DNA of 64,000 bases. Source: Leucobacter allii (lineage in GTDB: Bacteria > Actinomycetota > Actinomycetes > Actinomycetales > Microbacteriaceae). The DNA is taken from the NCBI RefSeq assembly GCF_022919155.1, contig NZ_CP095045.1, positions 3,348,001 through 3,412,000 of the forward strand, in the 5' to 3' direction. The notes below the pieces were generated by a model that did no database searches, was not told the origin of the DNA, and was given only the letters and a program-made list of their open reading frames with translations. A program made the translations under genes and the position numbers. Positions 36,835 through 44,515 of the stretch are shown in pieces (positions within the stretch are counted from its first letter, which is position 1; every line of letters starts with the position of its first letter).

Positions 36835-37125
36835 ATGTCCCAGAATCCCGAGCCCGTCGACCCGGGTCCCGTGACGCCCTCGCGCCGCGACCGACTGCGC
36901 CCGCTCGAGCTCATCGGCTTCTCCGCCGTGCTCGGCGTGTTCGCCGGCCTCGTCGTGCTGCTGGTCACCCGTGAGCTGCTGCTCGCCGCGATCTTCCTGG
37001 GCGTCGGCTTCATCGTGACGATCATGGTGGTGGCGCTCATCGGCCTCGGCGGCAAGCCGAGCGAGGAGGATCTCGAGGCGCGGAAGGATCTGCAGCGGCC
37101 CGAGGACGGGAAGACCTGGCACTGA
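36835..37125 (+). CDS. small two-helix membrane protein
   Basis: 96 residues from ATG 36835. A Pro-rich leader and basic patch (SRRDRLRPLELIGF) precede two hydrophobic segments (AVLGVFAGLVVLLVT and LLLAAIFLGVGFIVTIMVVAL), then a charged tail (KPSEEDLEARKDLQ). Similar short proteins occur near dnaB in Microbacteriaceae as conserved hypotheticals. Its stop TGA overlaps a CTG that seems to start the next gene. Confidence 0.72.
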   Translation: MSQNPEPVDPGPVTPSRRDRLRPLELIGFSAVLGVFAGLVVLLVTRELLLAAIFLGVGFIVTIMVVALIGLGGKPSEEDLEARKDLQRPEDGKTWH

Positions 37126-38258
37126 GCGGCGGCCCCGCCGCGGGCGGGCCGGCGTCCGGCCGGCAGTTCCCGCTCGTCCACGGCGCCCAGCGCGCGGTCG
37201 TCGCGTCCATCGGCGCGAGCCTGCGCAGCTATCGCATCGGCGAGCGCGATCTGATCGTCCCCTTCGCCGCCGAGGAGCCCGCGCCCGTCTTCCGCGGACT
37301 CACGGTGGCGCCGTGGCCGAATCGCGTCGTGGACGGGCGCTACCGCTTCCGGGGCGCGGCGTACCGCCTGCCCGTCACCGAGCCGGCGCGCGGGCATGCG
37401 CTGCACGGCTTCACCCGGGGGCTCGACTTCGCGCCCGTGGGGCACGACGGCGGCGAGGCGCACGAGCACGTCGCGGATGACGACGGCATCGCCGCCCGCG
37501 GGGGCACCGCTGCGCCCGCGTCGGCACCGCGGGAGTCCGCCGCGGCGCTTTCCGGCGCGCCTGCCTCTGCCGCGGTGCCCTCTGCCGCGGTGCCCTCTGC
37601 CGCGGTGCCTTCCGCTGCGCCGACCTCCGCCGTCACGCTGCGGGCCGTGATCGCGCCGAGTCCCGGATATCCGTGGCGGATCCGCCTCGATGTGCGCTAC
37701 GCGCTCGGCGAGGCGGGCCTCACCCAGACCGTGACGGCGACGAACCTCGGCGAGGGCGTTGCTCCCTACGGCGTCTGCCCCCACCCGTACCTCGTCGCGG
37801 GGCCGGGTCCTCTCGACGCGTGGCAGCTCGCACTGCCCGCCGAGCGGGTCATGGAGACCGTGGGCGAGCGGCTCCTTCCCGGGACGGTGCGCGGCGTCGG
37901 CGTCGACGCGGAGCGCTTCGACTTCCGGGAGCCACGCCGCATCGGCGAGGCGGTGATCGATCACGCCTTCACCGACGTCGCGCGCGACGCCGGGGGCCGC
38001 GCGCGACTCGAGCTGCGCGCGGCGGACGGCGGTGGCGTGGCGATGGTGTGGGGGTCGGCCTGCCCGTGGGTGCAGCTGTGCACGGCGGATGCCCCTGCGG
38101 GCGCCGCCGATCCCGGGCATCGCGCGGGGCTCGCCGTCGAGCCGATGAGCTGCGCGCCCGACGCCTTCAACGCGGGGGAGTCGGCCGGCCTCGTCGCGCT
38201 CGCCCCCGGATCCGCGCATCGCGCCGAGTGGCGCATCGAGCCGCTGCCCGCCGCCTGA
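37122..38258 (+). CDS. aldose 1-epimerase family protein, apparent CTG start
   Basis: 378 residues if read from CTG 37122. The family fold is clear from QFPLVHGAQRAVVASIGASL, then LTVAPWPNRVVDGRYRF, HALHGF (catalytic-type His), GVCPHPYL (second His) and IDHAFTDV. It should interconvert or bind sugar anomers. The coding potential begins before 37167, but no ATG, GTG or TTG occurs in frame upstream of 37305. CTG 37122 overlaps the previous stop by 4 bases in the manner of ATGA junctions, so CTG use is the best explanation. A low-complexity insertion (residues about 120-165) includes three AVPSA units. 37305 (GTG) would lose the N-terminal strands. Confidence 0.78.
   Translation: MSGGPAAGGPASGRQFPLVHGAQRAVVASIGASLRSYRIGERDLIVPFAAEEPAPVFRGLTVAPWPNRVVDGRYRFRGAAYRLPVTEPARGHALHGFTRGLDFAPVGHDGGEAHEHVADDDGIAARGGTAAPASAPRESAAALSGAPASAAVPSAAVPSAAVPSAAPTSAVTLRAVIAPSPGYPWRIRLDVRYALGEAGLTQTVTATNLGEGVAPYGVCPHPYLVAGPGPLDAWQLALPAERVMETVGERLLPGTVRGVGVDAERFDFREPRRIGEAVIDHAFTDVARDAGGRARLELRAADGGGVAMVWGSACPWVQLCTADAPAGAADPGHRAGLAVEPMSCAPDAFNAGESAGLVALAPGSAHRAEWRIEPLPAA
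37568..37612. repeat. 15-bp tandem repeats within the epimerase gene
   Basis: Three copies of a 15-base unit (GCCGCGGTGCCCTCT type; the last diverges to CCTTCC) encode consecutive AVPSA peptides. Being a multiple of three, gain or loss of copies keeps the frame. Boundaries are approximate. Confidence 0.7.
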
Positions 38259-38328
38259 GCCGCGCCGATCCGGAACCCCCCGCCTCCCGCCGTCCCCTCT
38301 CCCCGCCGCCTCCACTTTCCCGCCGCCT

Positions 38329-38391
38329 CCTTCGGACGTCAGTAGTTGCGGCTTGCACGCGCGCGAACCCGCAACTACTGACGTGCGAAGG
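38329..38391. terminator. long inverted repeat between convergent genes
   Basis: Two 23-bp arms (38329-38351 and 38369-38391), matching at 22 positions, surround a 17-base loop. The core is CAGTAGTTGCGG / CCGCAACTACTG. It lies where the epimerase gene and the minus-strand membrane-protein gene converge, so it may act as a bidirectional terminator. The moderate G+C of the stem and its length also suggest a dispersed palindromic element. No T-tract is seen. Confidence 0.6.
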
Positions 38392-38419
38392 GGCGGAGAG
38401 GGTCGGAGGGGGTCGCCGA

Positions 38420-38499
38420 GGGGAACGTGCGAAAGGGAACGTGCGGAGGGGTGGGGGGTCGCGGATGGGGAACGTGCGGGGAACGTGCGGGGAACGTGC
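38420..38499. repeat. GGGGAACGTGC direct repeats
   Basis: GGGGAACGTGC occurs at 38420, 38467, 38478 and 38489, the last three head to tail with an 11-bp period, and a one-mismatch copy (AGGGAACGTGC) at 38434. A degenerate copy follows near 38530. The array fills the noncoding gap downstream of both convergent genes, next to the long inverted repeat. No protein is encoded. Confidence 0.8.
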
Positions 38500-38553
38500 G
38501 GCGCGGGCTCGGGATCCGCGCGGGCGGGGGAACGCGCGGGAAGCGGACGGCCC

Positions 38554-39141
38554 CTAGACCCGAGCCGAGCGGCGGCGGCCGCCGGCGTGCGGCCGGGCTC
38601 GGCGGGCCCGCCTGGCCTCGCCGCGGGCGCGCGACCAGGTGCGGGCCGGCCGGCTCGACAGGGCGAGCAGCACCAGGATGTCGAGGGAGAGGGTGAGCAG
38701 GGTCGTGCGCACCGTGATCTCCTCCCCGTTGGCGAAGTAGGCGATCGCGTGGGCGACGATCGTGAGCGTGGTCCAGCCCAGCGCGAGCATGCGCGCGGTG
38801 GTGCTGCCCCGCCAGATGAGCACGGCGAAGACGATGAGCACGCCGAGCCACACCGCGCCGAAGCCGATGAGCACGCCGAGCACGGCGGCGCCCTCGGCCG
38901 TCCCGGCGTCGACGCCGGCCTCCTCGGCGATCCGCGGCCAGACCCTGAGGAAGCCGGCGCCCCACAGCACGGTCGCCGCGGCGCGCAGCAGCACGAGCAC
39001 GGTGCCGCCCACGATGGGGGCGGGCCGCGGCGCATCGGCGGCGGCCGCGGGATCCCGGTCGAAGAGCGCCGTCGTCTCGATCGCCGGGCGCTTCCCCGGA
39101 TCGCGGGGAGGTCGAGGCCTCCGCGCGCCCGCGGCGCTCAT
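38554..39141 (-). CDS. four-helix membrane protein
   Basis: 195 residues from ATG 39141, which overlaps the LssY_C gene stop (ATGA). A basic leader (RRPRPPRDPGKRP) leads to PIVGGTVLVLLRAAATVLWG, then GAAVLGVLIGFGAVWLGVLI, TARMLALGWTTLTIVAHAIA and TLLTLSLDILVLLALSS, giving four membrane segments. The tail is very Arg-rich. I do not recognise a named family; such proteins are usually listed as conserved membrane proteins. Coupling to the upstream LssY_C gene suggests they work together. Confidence 0.7.
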   Translation of the reverse strand: MSAAGARRPRPPRDPGKRPAIETTALFDRDPAAAADAPRPAPIVGGTVLVLLRAAATVLWGAGFLRVWPRIAEEAGVDAGTAEGAAVLGVLIGFGAVWLGVLIVFAVLIWRGSTTARMLALGWTTLTIVAHAIAYFANGEEITVRTTLLTLSLDILVLLALSSRPARTWSRARGEARRARRARPHAGGRRRSARV

Positions 39142-39980
39142 GCCGCCGCCCCGTCGAGATCGATGACGGGCAGGTCGCCGTCGGTGCGGATGCTGTCGCC
39201 CCCGCCGTTGCGCGAGTGGTATCCCGTCGAGAAGTCGCGCAGCACCTCCAGCCGGGCGCCGGTTCCCGCCCCGAGCACCGTGCGCACCACGTGGTCGCGC
39301 TCCACGTCGGTGTCGGCGTCGATGCGGTGCGTCACCTGCAGGGTGAAGAGGGACAGCCCCACGGCGCGGTCGAAGGTGCCGGCGGCGAGCCAGTCGACCC
39401 GCGCGCCGCCCGGCAGCAGCCACCCCTCGGGCGTCCGCCAGAAGCGCACGTGGTGGCGCTTCGCCGGGTTGCCCGCCACCTCCTGCTGATACGCGAAGTC
39501 CTGCATGCGCCCGAAGAGGAAGAGGGGGCTCACGGGCGCGCGCTCGTAGCTCTTGCGGGTGACGGTCGACGCGATGATCCCCCAGGAGGATCGCAGCGTC
39601 ACCGGGTCCGCCCGGGTCCACCCGGCCGCCGCCATCGTCTCGTGCAGTCGTGCCTCCGGCCCCCGCACCGCGAGGTTGATCGGGTCGCCGAGCAGCCCGT
39701 CGCTCGTGCGGGCGCGGCCGATGAAGTAGTCGGGCACGTAGACGGTCGTGAGGATGCGGTGCAGCCGCGGCAGCGCGAGATACGCGAGGATCGCCCAGAA
39801 CGCGATGAGGAACGCGATCCCGACCCAGCCGAAGTGGAAGGTCTCGGTCAGGACGAGCCAGGCGAGCCAGACGGCCGCGGCGCCGGCGAAGATGAAGAAG
39901 AACTCATCGAGCACCGCGGTGAGCGAGACGCGTCGCGTCCGAGCCGCCGCCGTCGCGCCCCGTCCGTTCCTCGCGTGCAT
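39138..39980 (-). CDS. LssY C-terminal-domain membrane protein
   Basis: 280 residues. Two membrane helices lie at about 22-75 (FFFIFAGAAAVWLAWLVL and VGIAFLIAFWAILAYLAL). The LssY_C domain follows: YVPDYFIGRARTSDGLLGDP, then INLAVRG, then SYERAPVSPLFLFGRMQDFA and HHVRFWRTPEGW. LssY is named after a Legionella type-I-secretion-linked locus; the biochemical role of the domain is unknown. It overlaps the next gene by 4 bases, forming a two-gene operon. It starts 51 bases after the purB stop on the same strand. Confidence 0.82.
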   Translation of the reverse strand: MHARNGRGATAAARTRRVSLTAVLDEFFFIFAGAAAVWLAWLVLTETFHFGWVGIAFLIAFWAILAYLALPRLHRILTTVYVPDYFIGRARTSDGLLGDPINLAVRGPEARLHETMAAAGWTRADPVTLRSSWGIIASTVTRKSYERAPVSPLFLFGRMQDFAYQQEVAGNPAKRHHVRFWRTPEGWLLPGGARVDWLAAGTFDRAVGLSLFTLQVTHRIDADTDVERDHVVRTVLGAGTGARLEVLRDFSTGYHSRNGGGDSIRTDGDLPVIDLDGAAA

Positions 39981-40031
39981 GCCACCATGCTAGCGAGTGC
40001 CGGGGAGTCGGCGGCGCGACGGCCGCCGGAG

Positions 40032-41417
40032 TCAGCGCGTGAGGAAGTCGACGAGCCGCACCGCGTCGCCGATGTACGTGGCCGGGGTGAGGGCGAGCAG
40101 GCGCTGCTTGGCGGCCTCGCCGATCTCGAGGCCCTCGACGAACTCGCCGAGCTCGGCCTGGCCGATGCGGCGCCCGCGGGTGAGCTCCTTGAGCGCCGCG
40201 TACGGGTCGCTGATGGTGGAGCGCCCGGCGGTGACCTCCGCGCGGATCACCGTCTGGATGGCCTCGCCGAGCACCTCCCAGTTCGCATCGAGGTCGGCTG
40301 CGAGCACCTCGGGAGCCGCGTCGATCTGACCGAGCCCCTTGAGAATGTTGTCGAGCGCGAGCACGGAGTGGCCGAGGCCGACGCCGATGTTGCGCTGCGC
40401 CGAGGAGTCGGTGAGGTCGCGCTGCCAGCGGCTCGTCACGAGGGTCTGCGCGAGCGAGTCGAGGATCGCGTTGGAGAGTTCGAGGTTCGCCTCGGCGTTC
40501 TCGAAGCGGATCGGGTTGACCTTGTGCGGCATCGTCGAGGAGCCGGTGGCGCCCGCGACCGGGATCTGGCGGAAGTAGCCGATGGAGATGTAGCTCCAGA
40601 CATCCGTCGCGAGGTTGTGGAGGATGCGGTTCGCGTGCGCGATGCGCGTGTAGAGCTCCGCCTGCCAGTCATGGGACTCGATCTGCGTGGTGAGCGGGTT
40701 CCAGTCGAGCCCGAGGCGCTCGACGAAGCGCTGCGACACCTCGGCCCAGTCGGTGTCGGGATCGGCGGCGAGATGCGCCGCGAAGGTTCCCGTGGCGCCG
40801 GAGAACTTGCCCAGGTACTCGATGTCGTCGATCTGATGGAGCTGCCGCTCGAGGCGGTGCACGAAGACGGCGAGCTCCTTGCCGAGCGTCGTCGGCGTCG
40901 CCGGCTGGCCGTGCGTGCGGCTCATCATCGGGAGCTCGCGGTACAGCTCGGCCTGCCGCGCGATCTCGGCGATCACCCGCTCGAAGCGCGGCCGCCAGAC
41001 CTCCGCGACCGCCTGCTTGACGGTGAGGGCGTAGGACAGGTTGTTGATGTCCTCGCTCGTGCAGCACACGTGGGTGAGCTCCGCGAGATGCCCGAGCCCC
41101 TGCGTCTCGAGCCGCGCGCGCACGAGGTACTCGACGGCCTTCACGTCGTGCTGCGTCGTGCGCTCGGTCTCGGCGAGCTCGTCGATCTCCGGCTGCCCGA
41201 AGCCTGCGGCCCAGGCGCGCAGCGACGCCAGCTGCTCGGGGGCGAGCGGGGTCGCGCCGAGCAGCGAGCGCTCCGTGAGCTCCGCGAGCCACTCCACCTC
41301 GACGTGCACGCGCGCCTTGTTCAGCCCCGCCTCCGAGAGGGTGTCGCCGAGCTCCGCGACCGCCTGGCGGTAGCGGCCGTCGAGCGGGCTGATGGGCTGC
41401 GGGGGGAGCGAAGTCAT
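40032..41417 (-). CDS. purB: adenylosuccinate lyase
   Basis: 461 residues. It cleaves SAICAR and adenylosuccinate in purine synthesis, releasing fumarate. The signature loop is GSSTMPHKVNPIRFENAEAN with the catalytic Ser. SRTHGQPATPTTLGKELAVF bears the general-acid His, and SPLDGRYRQAVAEL is the N-terminus. The length and the SPLDGRY start are of the E. coli PurB type. An arginine-rich alternative frame on the same strand has no support. A 93-base gap separates it from the holin-like gene upstream. Confidence 0.97.
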   Translation of the reverse strand: MTSLPPQPISPLDGRYRQAVAELGDTLSEAGLNKARVHVEVEWLAELTERSLLGATPLAPEQLASLRAWAAGFGQPEIDELAETERTTQHDVKAVEYLVRARLETQGLGHLAELTHVCCTSEDINNLSYALTVKQAVAEVWRPRFERVIAEIARQAELYRELPMMSRTHGQPATPTTLGKELAVFVHRLERQLHQIDDIEYLGKFSGATGTFAAHLAADPDTDWAEVSQRFVERLGLDWNPLTTQIESHDWQAELYTRIAHANRILHNLATDVWSYISIGYFRQIPVAGATGSSTMPHKVNPIRFENAEANLELSNAILDSLAQTLVTSRWQRDLTDSSAQRNIGVGLGHSVLALDNILKGLGQIDAAPEVLAADLDANWEVLGEAIQTVIRAEVTAGRSTISDPYAALKELTRGRRIGQAELGEFVEGLEIGEAAKQRLLALTPATYIGDAVRLVDFLTR

Positions 41418-41510
41418 GGGAGCCTCTCGGGGTCGGGATCGCGGTCCGACCCCATTCTCCCACGTCGTCCGGCGGCCCGGCGCTGGCCCGGATCCCCCGG
41501 CGCCCCGCGC

Positions 41511-41924
41511 TCAGCGATCCCGGTCGCGCTTCTTGCTCGTGCCCAGCAGGCCGTTCATGATGCCGGAGAGGATCGAGAGGACGAGCGCGGCGAGCACGCC
41601 CCACCAGAAGCCGCCGACGCCGAGCCCGAAGCCCATGAGCTCGGAGAGCCAGGCGACGACCGTGATCATGATCCCGTTGACGATCAGCCCGAAGAGCCCG
41701 AGGGTGACGATGTACAGCGGGATCGAGACGAAGCGCACGACCCTGCCGAGCGTGCCGTTCACGATGCCGAACACGAGCGCCACGAGCAGCAGCGTGACGA
41801 CGCGGCTCGCGGGCTCCCCGTCGTAGGGGACGATCCACACGCCGTGATCGCCCGAGCCGCCCACGATGAGCGTCGTGAGCCACAGCGCGAAGGCGTTGAC
41901 GATGATCCGGGCGATGGTGCGCAT
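41511..41924 (-). CDS. phage-holin-4-like membrane protein
   Basis: 137 residues from ATG 41924. Four hydrophobic segments: IIVNAFALWLTTLIVGG, then VVTLLLVALVFGIVNGTLG, IPLYIVTLGLFGLIVNGIMI and GVLAALVLSILSGIMNGLLG. VNAxALWLTxxIVGG and FGIVNGTLGRVVRF are marks of the phage_holin_4_2 (DUF360-like) membrane family, which in Actinobacteria is chromosomal and not phage-linked. The position near purB is commonly conserved. The role is unknown. Confidence 0.85.
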   Translation of the reverse strand: MRTIARIIVNAFALWLTTLIVGGSGDHGVWIVPYDGEPASRVVTLLLVALVFGIVNGTLGRVVRFVSIPLYIVTLGLFGLIVNGIMITVVAWLSELMGFGLGVGGFWWGVLAALVLSILSGIMNGLLGTSKKRDRDR

Positions 41925-41977
41925 GGCACCAGTCTCGCACGCGCTCGGGCCGCGCGCGAGGCGCCGGATCCCGGCCG

Positions 41978-43060
41978 TCAGCCCTCGAGATGCGCCGCGG
42001 CGAGCCCGGAGCGCACGAACGCCATGTGCATCTCCGTCTGCGCGAGCGCGGAGCCGAGCACGAAGCCGTCGAGCCCGTCCCAGCCGGCGGACCAGCGCAG
42101 CTGGGACGCGACGCGCCAGACCGTCGGGTCGTCCTCGCGCGCCAGCACCGCCGCGACCTCGCGTGTGCGCCGCAGATGGTGCTCGGCGAGCGCCGCGCAC
42201 CGTTCGGCGAGGCCGCGGAAGCGGAACTGGTGCCCCGGCGACACCTCGTCGGCGTCGAAGACGGCGATGCGCTCGAGGCCCTCGAGGTACTCGGCGACGG
42301 GGTTCGTCTCCGAGCGCGCGCCGAGCCCGAGCCCGCTCGTCATGGCCGGGAGCACGTGGTCGCCCGTGTAGATCACCCCGCCCTCCGCGTCGCGGAGGGC
42401 CAGGTGGCCCGTCGTGTGGCCCGGGGTGTGGATCGCCGCGATGCGGCGGCCGGGGATCGGCAGGAGGTCCCCGTCCTCGAGCCGGACGTCGGCGCGGGGG
42501 AGCCCCGCCGTCTCGCCGTCGGCGGCGGCGCTCGCGCTGATCGAGCGCGACTCCTCCGGCGGCACGCCCCAGCGCGCGCGCCGCTCCCGCGAGGTCTCGG
42601 CGTCGGGATCGCGCGCCGCGGGCCCGGCCCCCGCACCCGGGGCGGGCGCTCCGTCGCGCCCGAGCTCCGCAGCGCGCTGCCGGGCGAGCCGCGGCAGCGC
42701 ATCGTCCTCCGCGCGGTGCAGGAGCAGCCGCGCACCGGACGCCGCGCGCAGGCGCGCCGCGAGCCCGAGGTGGTCGCCGTGGAGGTGCGTCGCCGTGATC
42801 GTCGCGACGTCCGCGATGCCGGAGCCGAGGGCGGCGAGCTCGTCGGCGAGGCGCTCGAACTGCGCCGCGCCGTCGACGCCGGGGTCGATGACGTGCATCC
42901 CGTCATCGGCGGCGATCACCGTGCAGAGGTTGTAGGGGAGCTGCGGGCTCGCCATGGGCATCGCGAGCGACCACACCCCGGGACGGAACTCCTCCGTGGG
43001 CGGCAGGGCGCCCGCGCGGTGCGCGGCGAACTGCGCGGTGCTCGTCGGCTGGAGCGGCAT
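41978..43060 (-). CDS. metallo-beta-lactamase-fold hydrolase
   Basis: 360 residues from ATG 43060, with AGGAGG just before. The MBL zinc motif THLHGDHLGL is at about 118-127, the third His in HTPGHTTGHLAL, the bridging Asp in YTGDHVLPAM, and a late His in SPGHQFRF. A long insertion (about residues 155-205) between them is Ala/Gly/Arg-rich. A C-terminal winged-helix-like domain (HHLRRTREVAAVLAR, then WRVASQLRW) marks the glyoxalase-II-like/LACTB2-type subgroup. The substrate is unknown, possibly a CoA or glutathione-type thioester. It is divergent from the aminotransferase gene by 157 bases. Confidence 0.87.
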   Translation of the reverse strand: MPLQPTSTAQFAAHRAGALPPTEEFRPGVWSLAMPMASPQLPYNLCTVIAADDGMHVIDPGVDGAAQFERLADELAALGSGIADVATITATHLHGDHLGLAARLRAASGARLLLHRAEDDALPRLARQRAAELGRDGAPAPGAGAGPAARDPDAETSRERRARWGVPPEESRSISASAAADGETAGLPRADVRLEDGDLLPIPGRRIAAIHTPGHTTGHLALRDAEGGVIYTGDHVLPAMTSGLGLGARSETNPVAEYLEGLERIAVFDADEVSPGHQFRFRGLAERCAALAEHHLRRTREVAAVLAREDDPTVWRVASQLRWSAGWDGLDGFVLGSALAQTEMHMAFVRSGLAAAHLEG

Positions 43061-43146
43061 CGCATCCTCCTGGGGCGCTCGGACGGGGTCAGACGTACCG
43101 TATCGCGTCCGGGCGCGAGGGCCGGGATCGCCGGCGGCCGGGGCGC

Positions 43147-43174
43147 GGCCGCCGGCGCTCGGCCGCCGGCGCTC
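43147..43174. repeat. 14-bp tandem duplication in MBL-aminotransferase gap
   Basis: GGCCGCCGGCGCTC is present twice in tandem (43147-43160 and 43161-43174). It lies 44 bases before the aminotransferase start and may influence its promoter or be replication slippage. Confidence 0.7.
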
Positions 43175-43217
43175 GGCCCCGCGGCCGGTCGTCCCGCCGC
43201 GACTAGACTGATGAGCC

Positions 43218-44306
43218 ATGAGCGAGAACGCCGCCGTCCCCGTCCGTCTGCGCGCCGAGGTGCTCGCCGCCCCCGCCTACCGGCAGGGGGCAGCGCCCAC
43301 GAAGCCGGGGTTCAAGCTCTCGAGCAACGAGAACCCGTTCGCGCCGCTGCCCGGCGTGCTCGACGCCCTCAGGCGGCGCCTCGACGTGAACCGCTACGCG
43401 GGCGCGGCGATGCCCGAGCTGCGCGCGGAGCTCGCCGCGCCGTTCGGCGTTGGCCCCGAGCGCGTGCACCTGGGGGCCGGCTCGGTGACGATCCTCTACC
43501 AGCTCGTGCACGCCGCCGCGGGCGCGGGCGACGAGTACCTCTTCGCGTGGCCGAGCTTCGAGGCGTACCCCTCCCTCGGCCTCGCCTCGGGCGCGACGCC
43601 GGTGCCCGTGCCGCTCGCCGCGGGCGCGCGCCACGACCTCGACGCGATGGCGGACGCGATCACCGAGCGCACGCGGGCGATCCTGCTGTGCACGCCGAAC
43701 AACCCGACCGGGCCCGCGATCGCGCGCGCCGACTTCGACCGCTTCATGGCGCGCGTCCCCGCGACCGTCCTCGTGGTGCTCGACGAGGCGTACCGCGAGT
43801 TCGTCACCGACCCCGCGGCGGTGCGCGGCGAGGACGTGCTCGCGGCGCACCCGAATCTCGTCGTGCTGCGCACCTTCTCCAAGGCCTACGGCCTCGCCGG
43901 CCTCCGCATCGGCTACGGCGTCGGAGAGCCGGCGATCCTCGCCGCGGCGCAGAGCATCGCGATCCCGCTCTCCGTCACGGGGATCGCGGAGGCGGCGGCC
44001 CGCGCTTCGCTCGAGCCCGCGGCCCGCGGGGAGCTCGAGGCCCGCGTCGCGGTCATCGTGGAGCGACGCGACGCGCTCGTCGCGGGCCTCCGGGAGCTCG
44101 GGCTCGCGATCCCCGAGGCGCAGGGCAACTTCGTCTGGATCCCCGAGGGCGAGGGGGGCGTCGCCGACGCGCAGACGCTCGCCGCCGCCTTCGCCGGGGC
44201 CGGGACCCTCGTGCGCCCGTTCGCGGGGCACGGGGTGCGGATCTCGGTCGGCGAGGCGGAGAGCCTGCCCGAGGTGCTCGACATCGTGCGCCGGTTCCTC
44301 GGCTGA
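43218..44306 (+). CDS. histidinol-phosphate / aromatic aminotransferase
   Basis: 362 residues, a class I/II PLP aminotransferase. KLSSNENPFAPLPGVLDAL is the HisC N-terminus, CTPNNPTGPAI the substrate strand, and the PLP lysine is in FSKAYGLAGLRIGYG. The C-terminal Arg is in GHGVRISVGE. It may be HisC or the aromatic aminotransferase Pat; distinguishing them from sequence alone is unsafe. It is next to an E1/E2 2-oxoacid dehydrogenase operon and the holin-like gene, a grouping often seen in Micrococcales. An aromatic or branched-chain role fits that context. Confidence 0.88.
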   Translation: MSENAAVPVRLRAEVLAAPAYRQGAAPTKPGFKLSSNENPFAPLPGVLDALRRRLDVNRYAGAAMPELRAELAAPFGVGPERVHLGAGSVTILYQLVHAAAGAGDEYLFAWPSFEAYPSLGLASGATPVPVPLAAGARHDLDAMADAITERTRAILLCTPNNPTGPAIARADFDRFMARVPATVLVVLDEAYREFVTDPAAVRGEDVLAAHPNLVVLRTFSKAYGLAGLRIGYGVGEPAILAAAQSIAIPLSVTGIAEAAARASLEPAARGELEARVAVIVERRDALVAGLRELGLAIPEAQGNFVWIPEGEGGVADAQTLAAAFAGAGTLVRPFAGHGVRISVGEAESLPEVLDIVRRFLG

Positions 44307-44398
44307 GCGCGCCCGGCGCTCGGCTCGAAGGCCGCCCGCCCGGCGGTTCCCGTTCGCCCGTCCCCGCCCGCCCGTCCCCGGTCGGCGATGGCGCGGGA

Positions 44399-44446
44399 AT
44401 GACGCGAGCGGGGATGATCTCGCCGCATGACCCCCGTTCGCGTCAT
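44399..44446. promoter_or_regulatory. inverted repeat upstream of E1alpha gene
   Basis: Arms ATGACGCGAGCGGGG (44399-44413) and CCCCGTTCGCGTCAT (44432-44446) match at 14 of 15 positions around an 18-base loop. It lies 93 bases after the aminotransferase stop and 56 bases before the E1alpha -10 box, so it may be a terminator or an operator. Confidence 0.55.
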
Positions 44447-44501
44447 ACGCGGCGGGCTTCGGCGCGCGGCGGTATATCCGCACCCGGCGATGGTGGCTCA
44501 T

Positions 44502-44507
44502 TACACT
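44502..44507 (+). promoter_or_regulatory. -10 box of E1alpha operon (leaderless mRNA likely)
   Basis: TACACT ends 8 bases before ATG 44516, and no Shine-Dalgarno sequence is present between. Transcription would start at or next to the ATG. The -35 region is poor. Confidence 0.45.
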
Positions 44508-44515
44508 GGGTCGGG

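Noticed and set aside
37305..37307. GTG 37305 as the start of the epimerase
   Set aside because: It removes clear N-terminal strands (QFPLVHGAQRAVV) that belong to the fold and are in an open frame.
38400..38550. The GGGGAACGTGC array as a CRISPR array
   Set aside because: Units are 11 bp with no unique spacers, and no cas genes are nearby.
41511..41924. Holin-like gene as evidence of a prophage
   Set aside because: No other phage genes, att sites or integrase are near; this membrane family is chromosomal next to purB in Actinobacteria.
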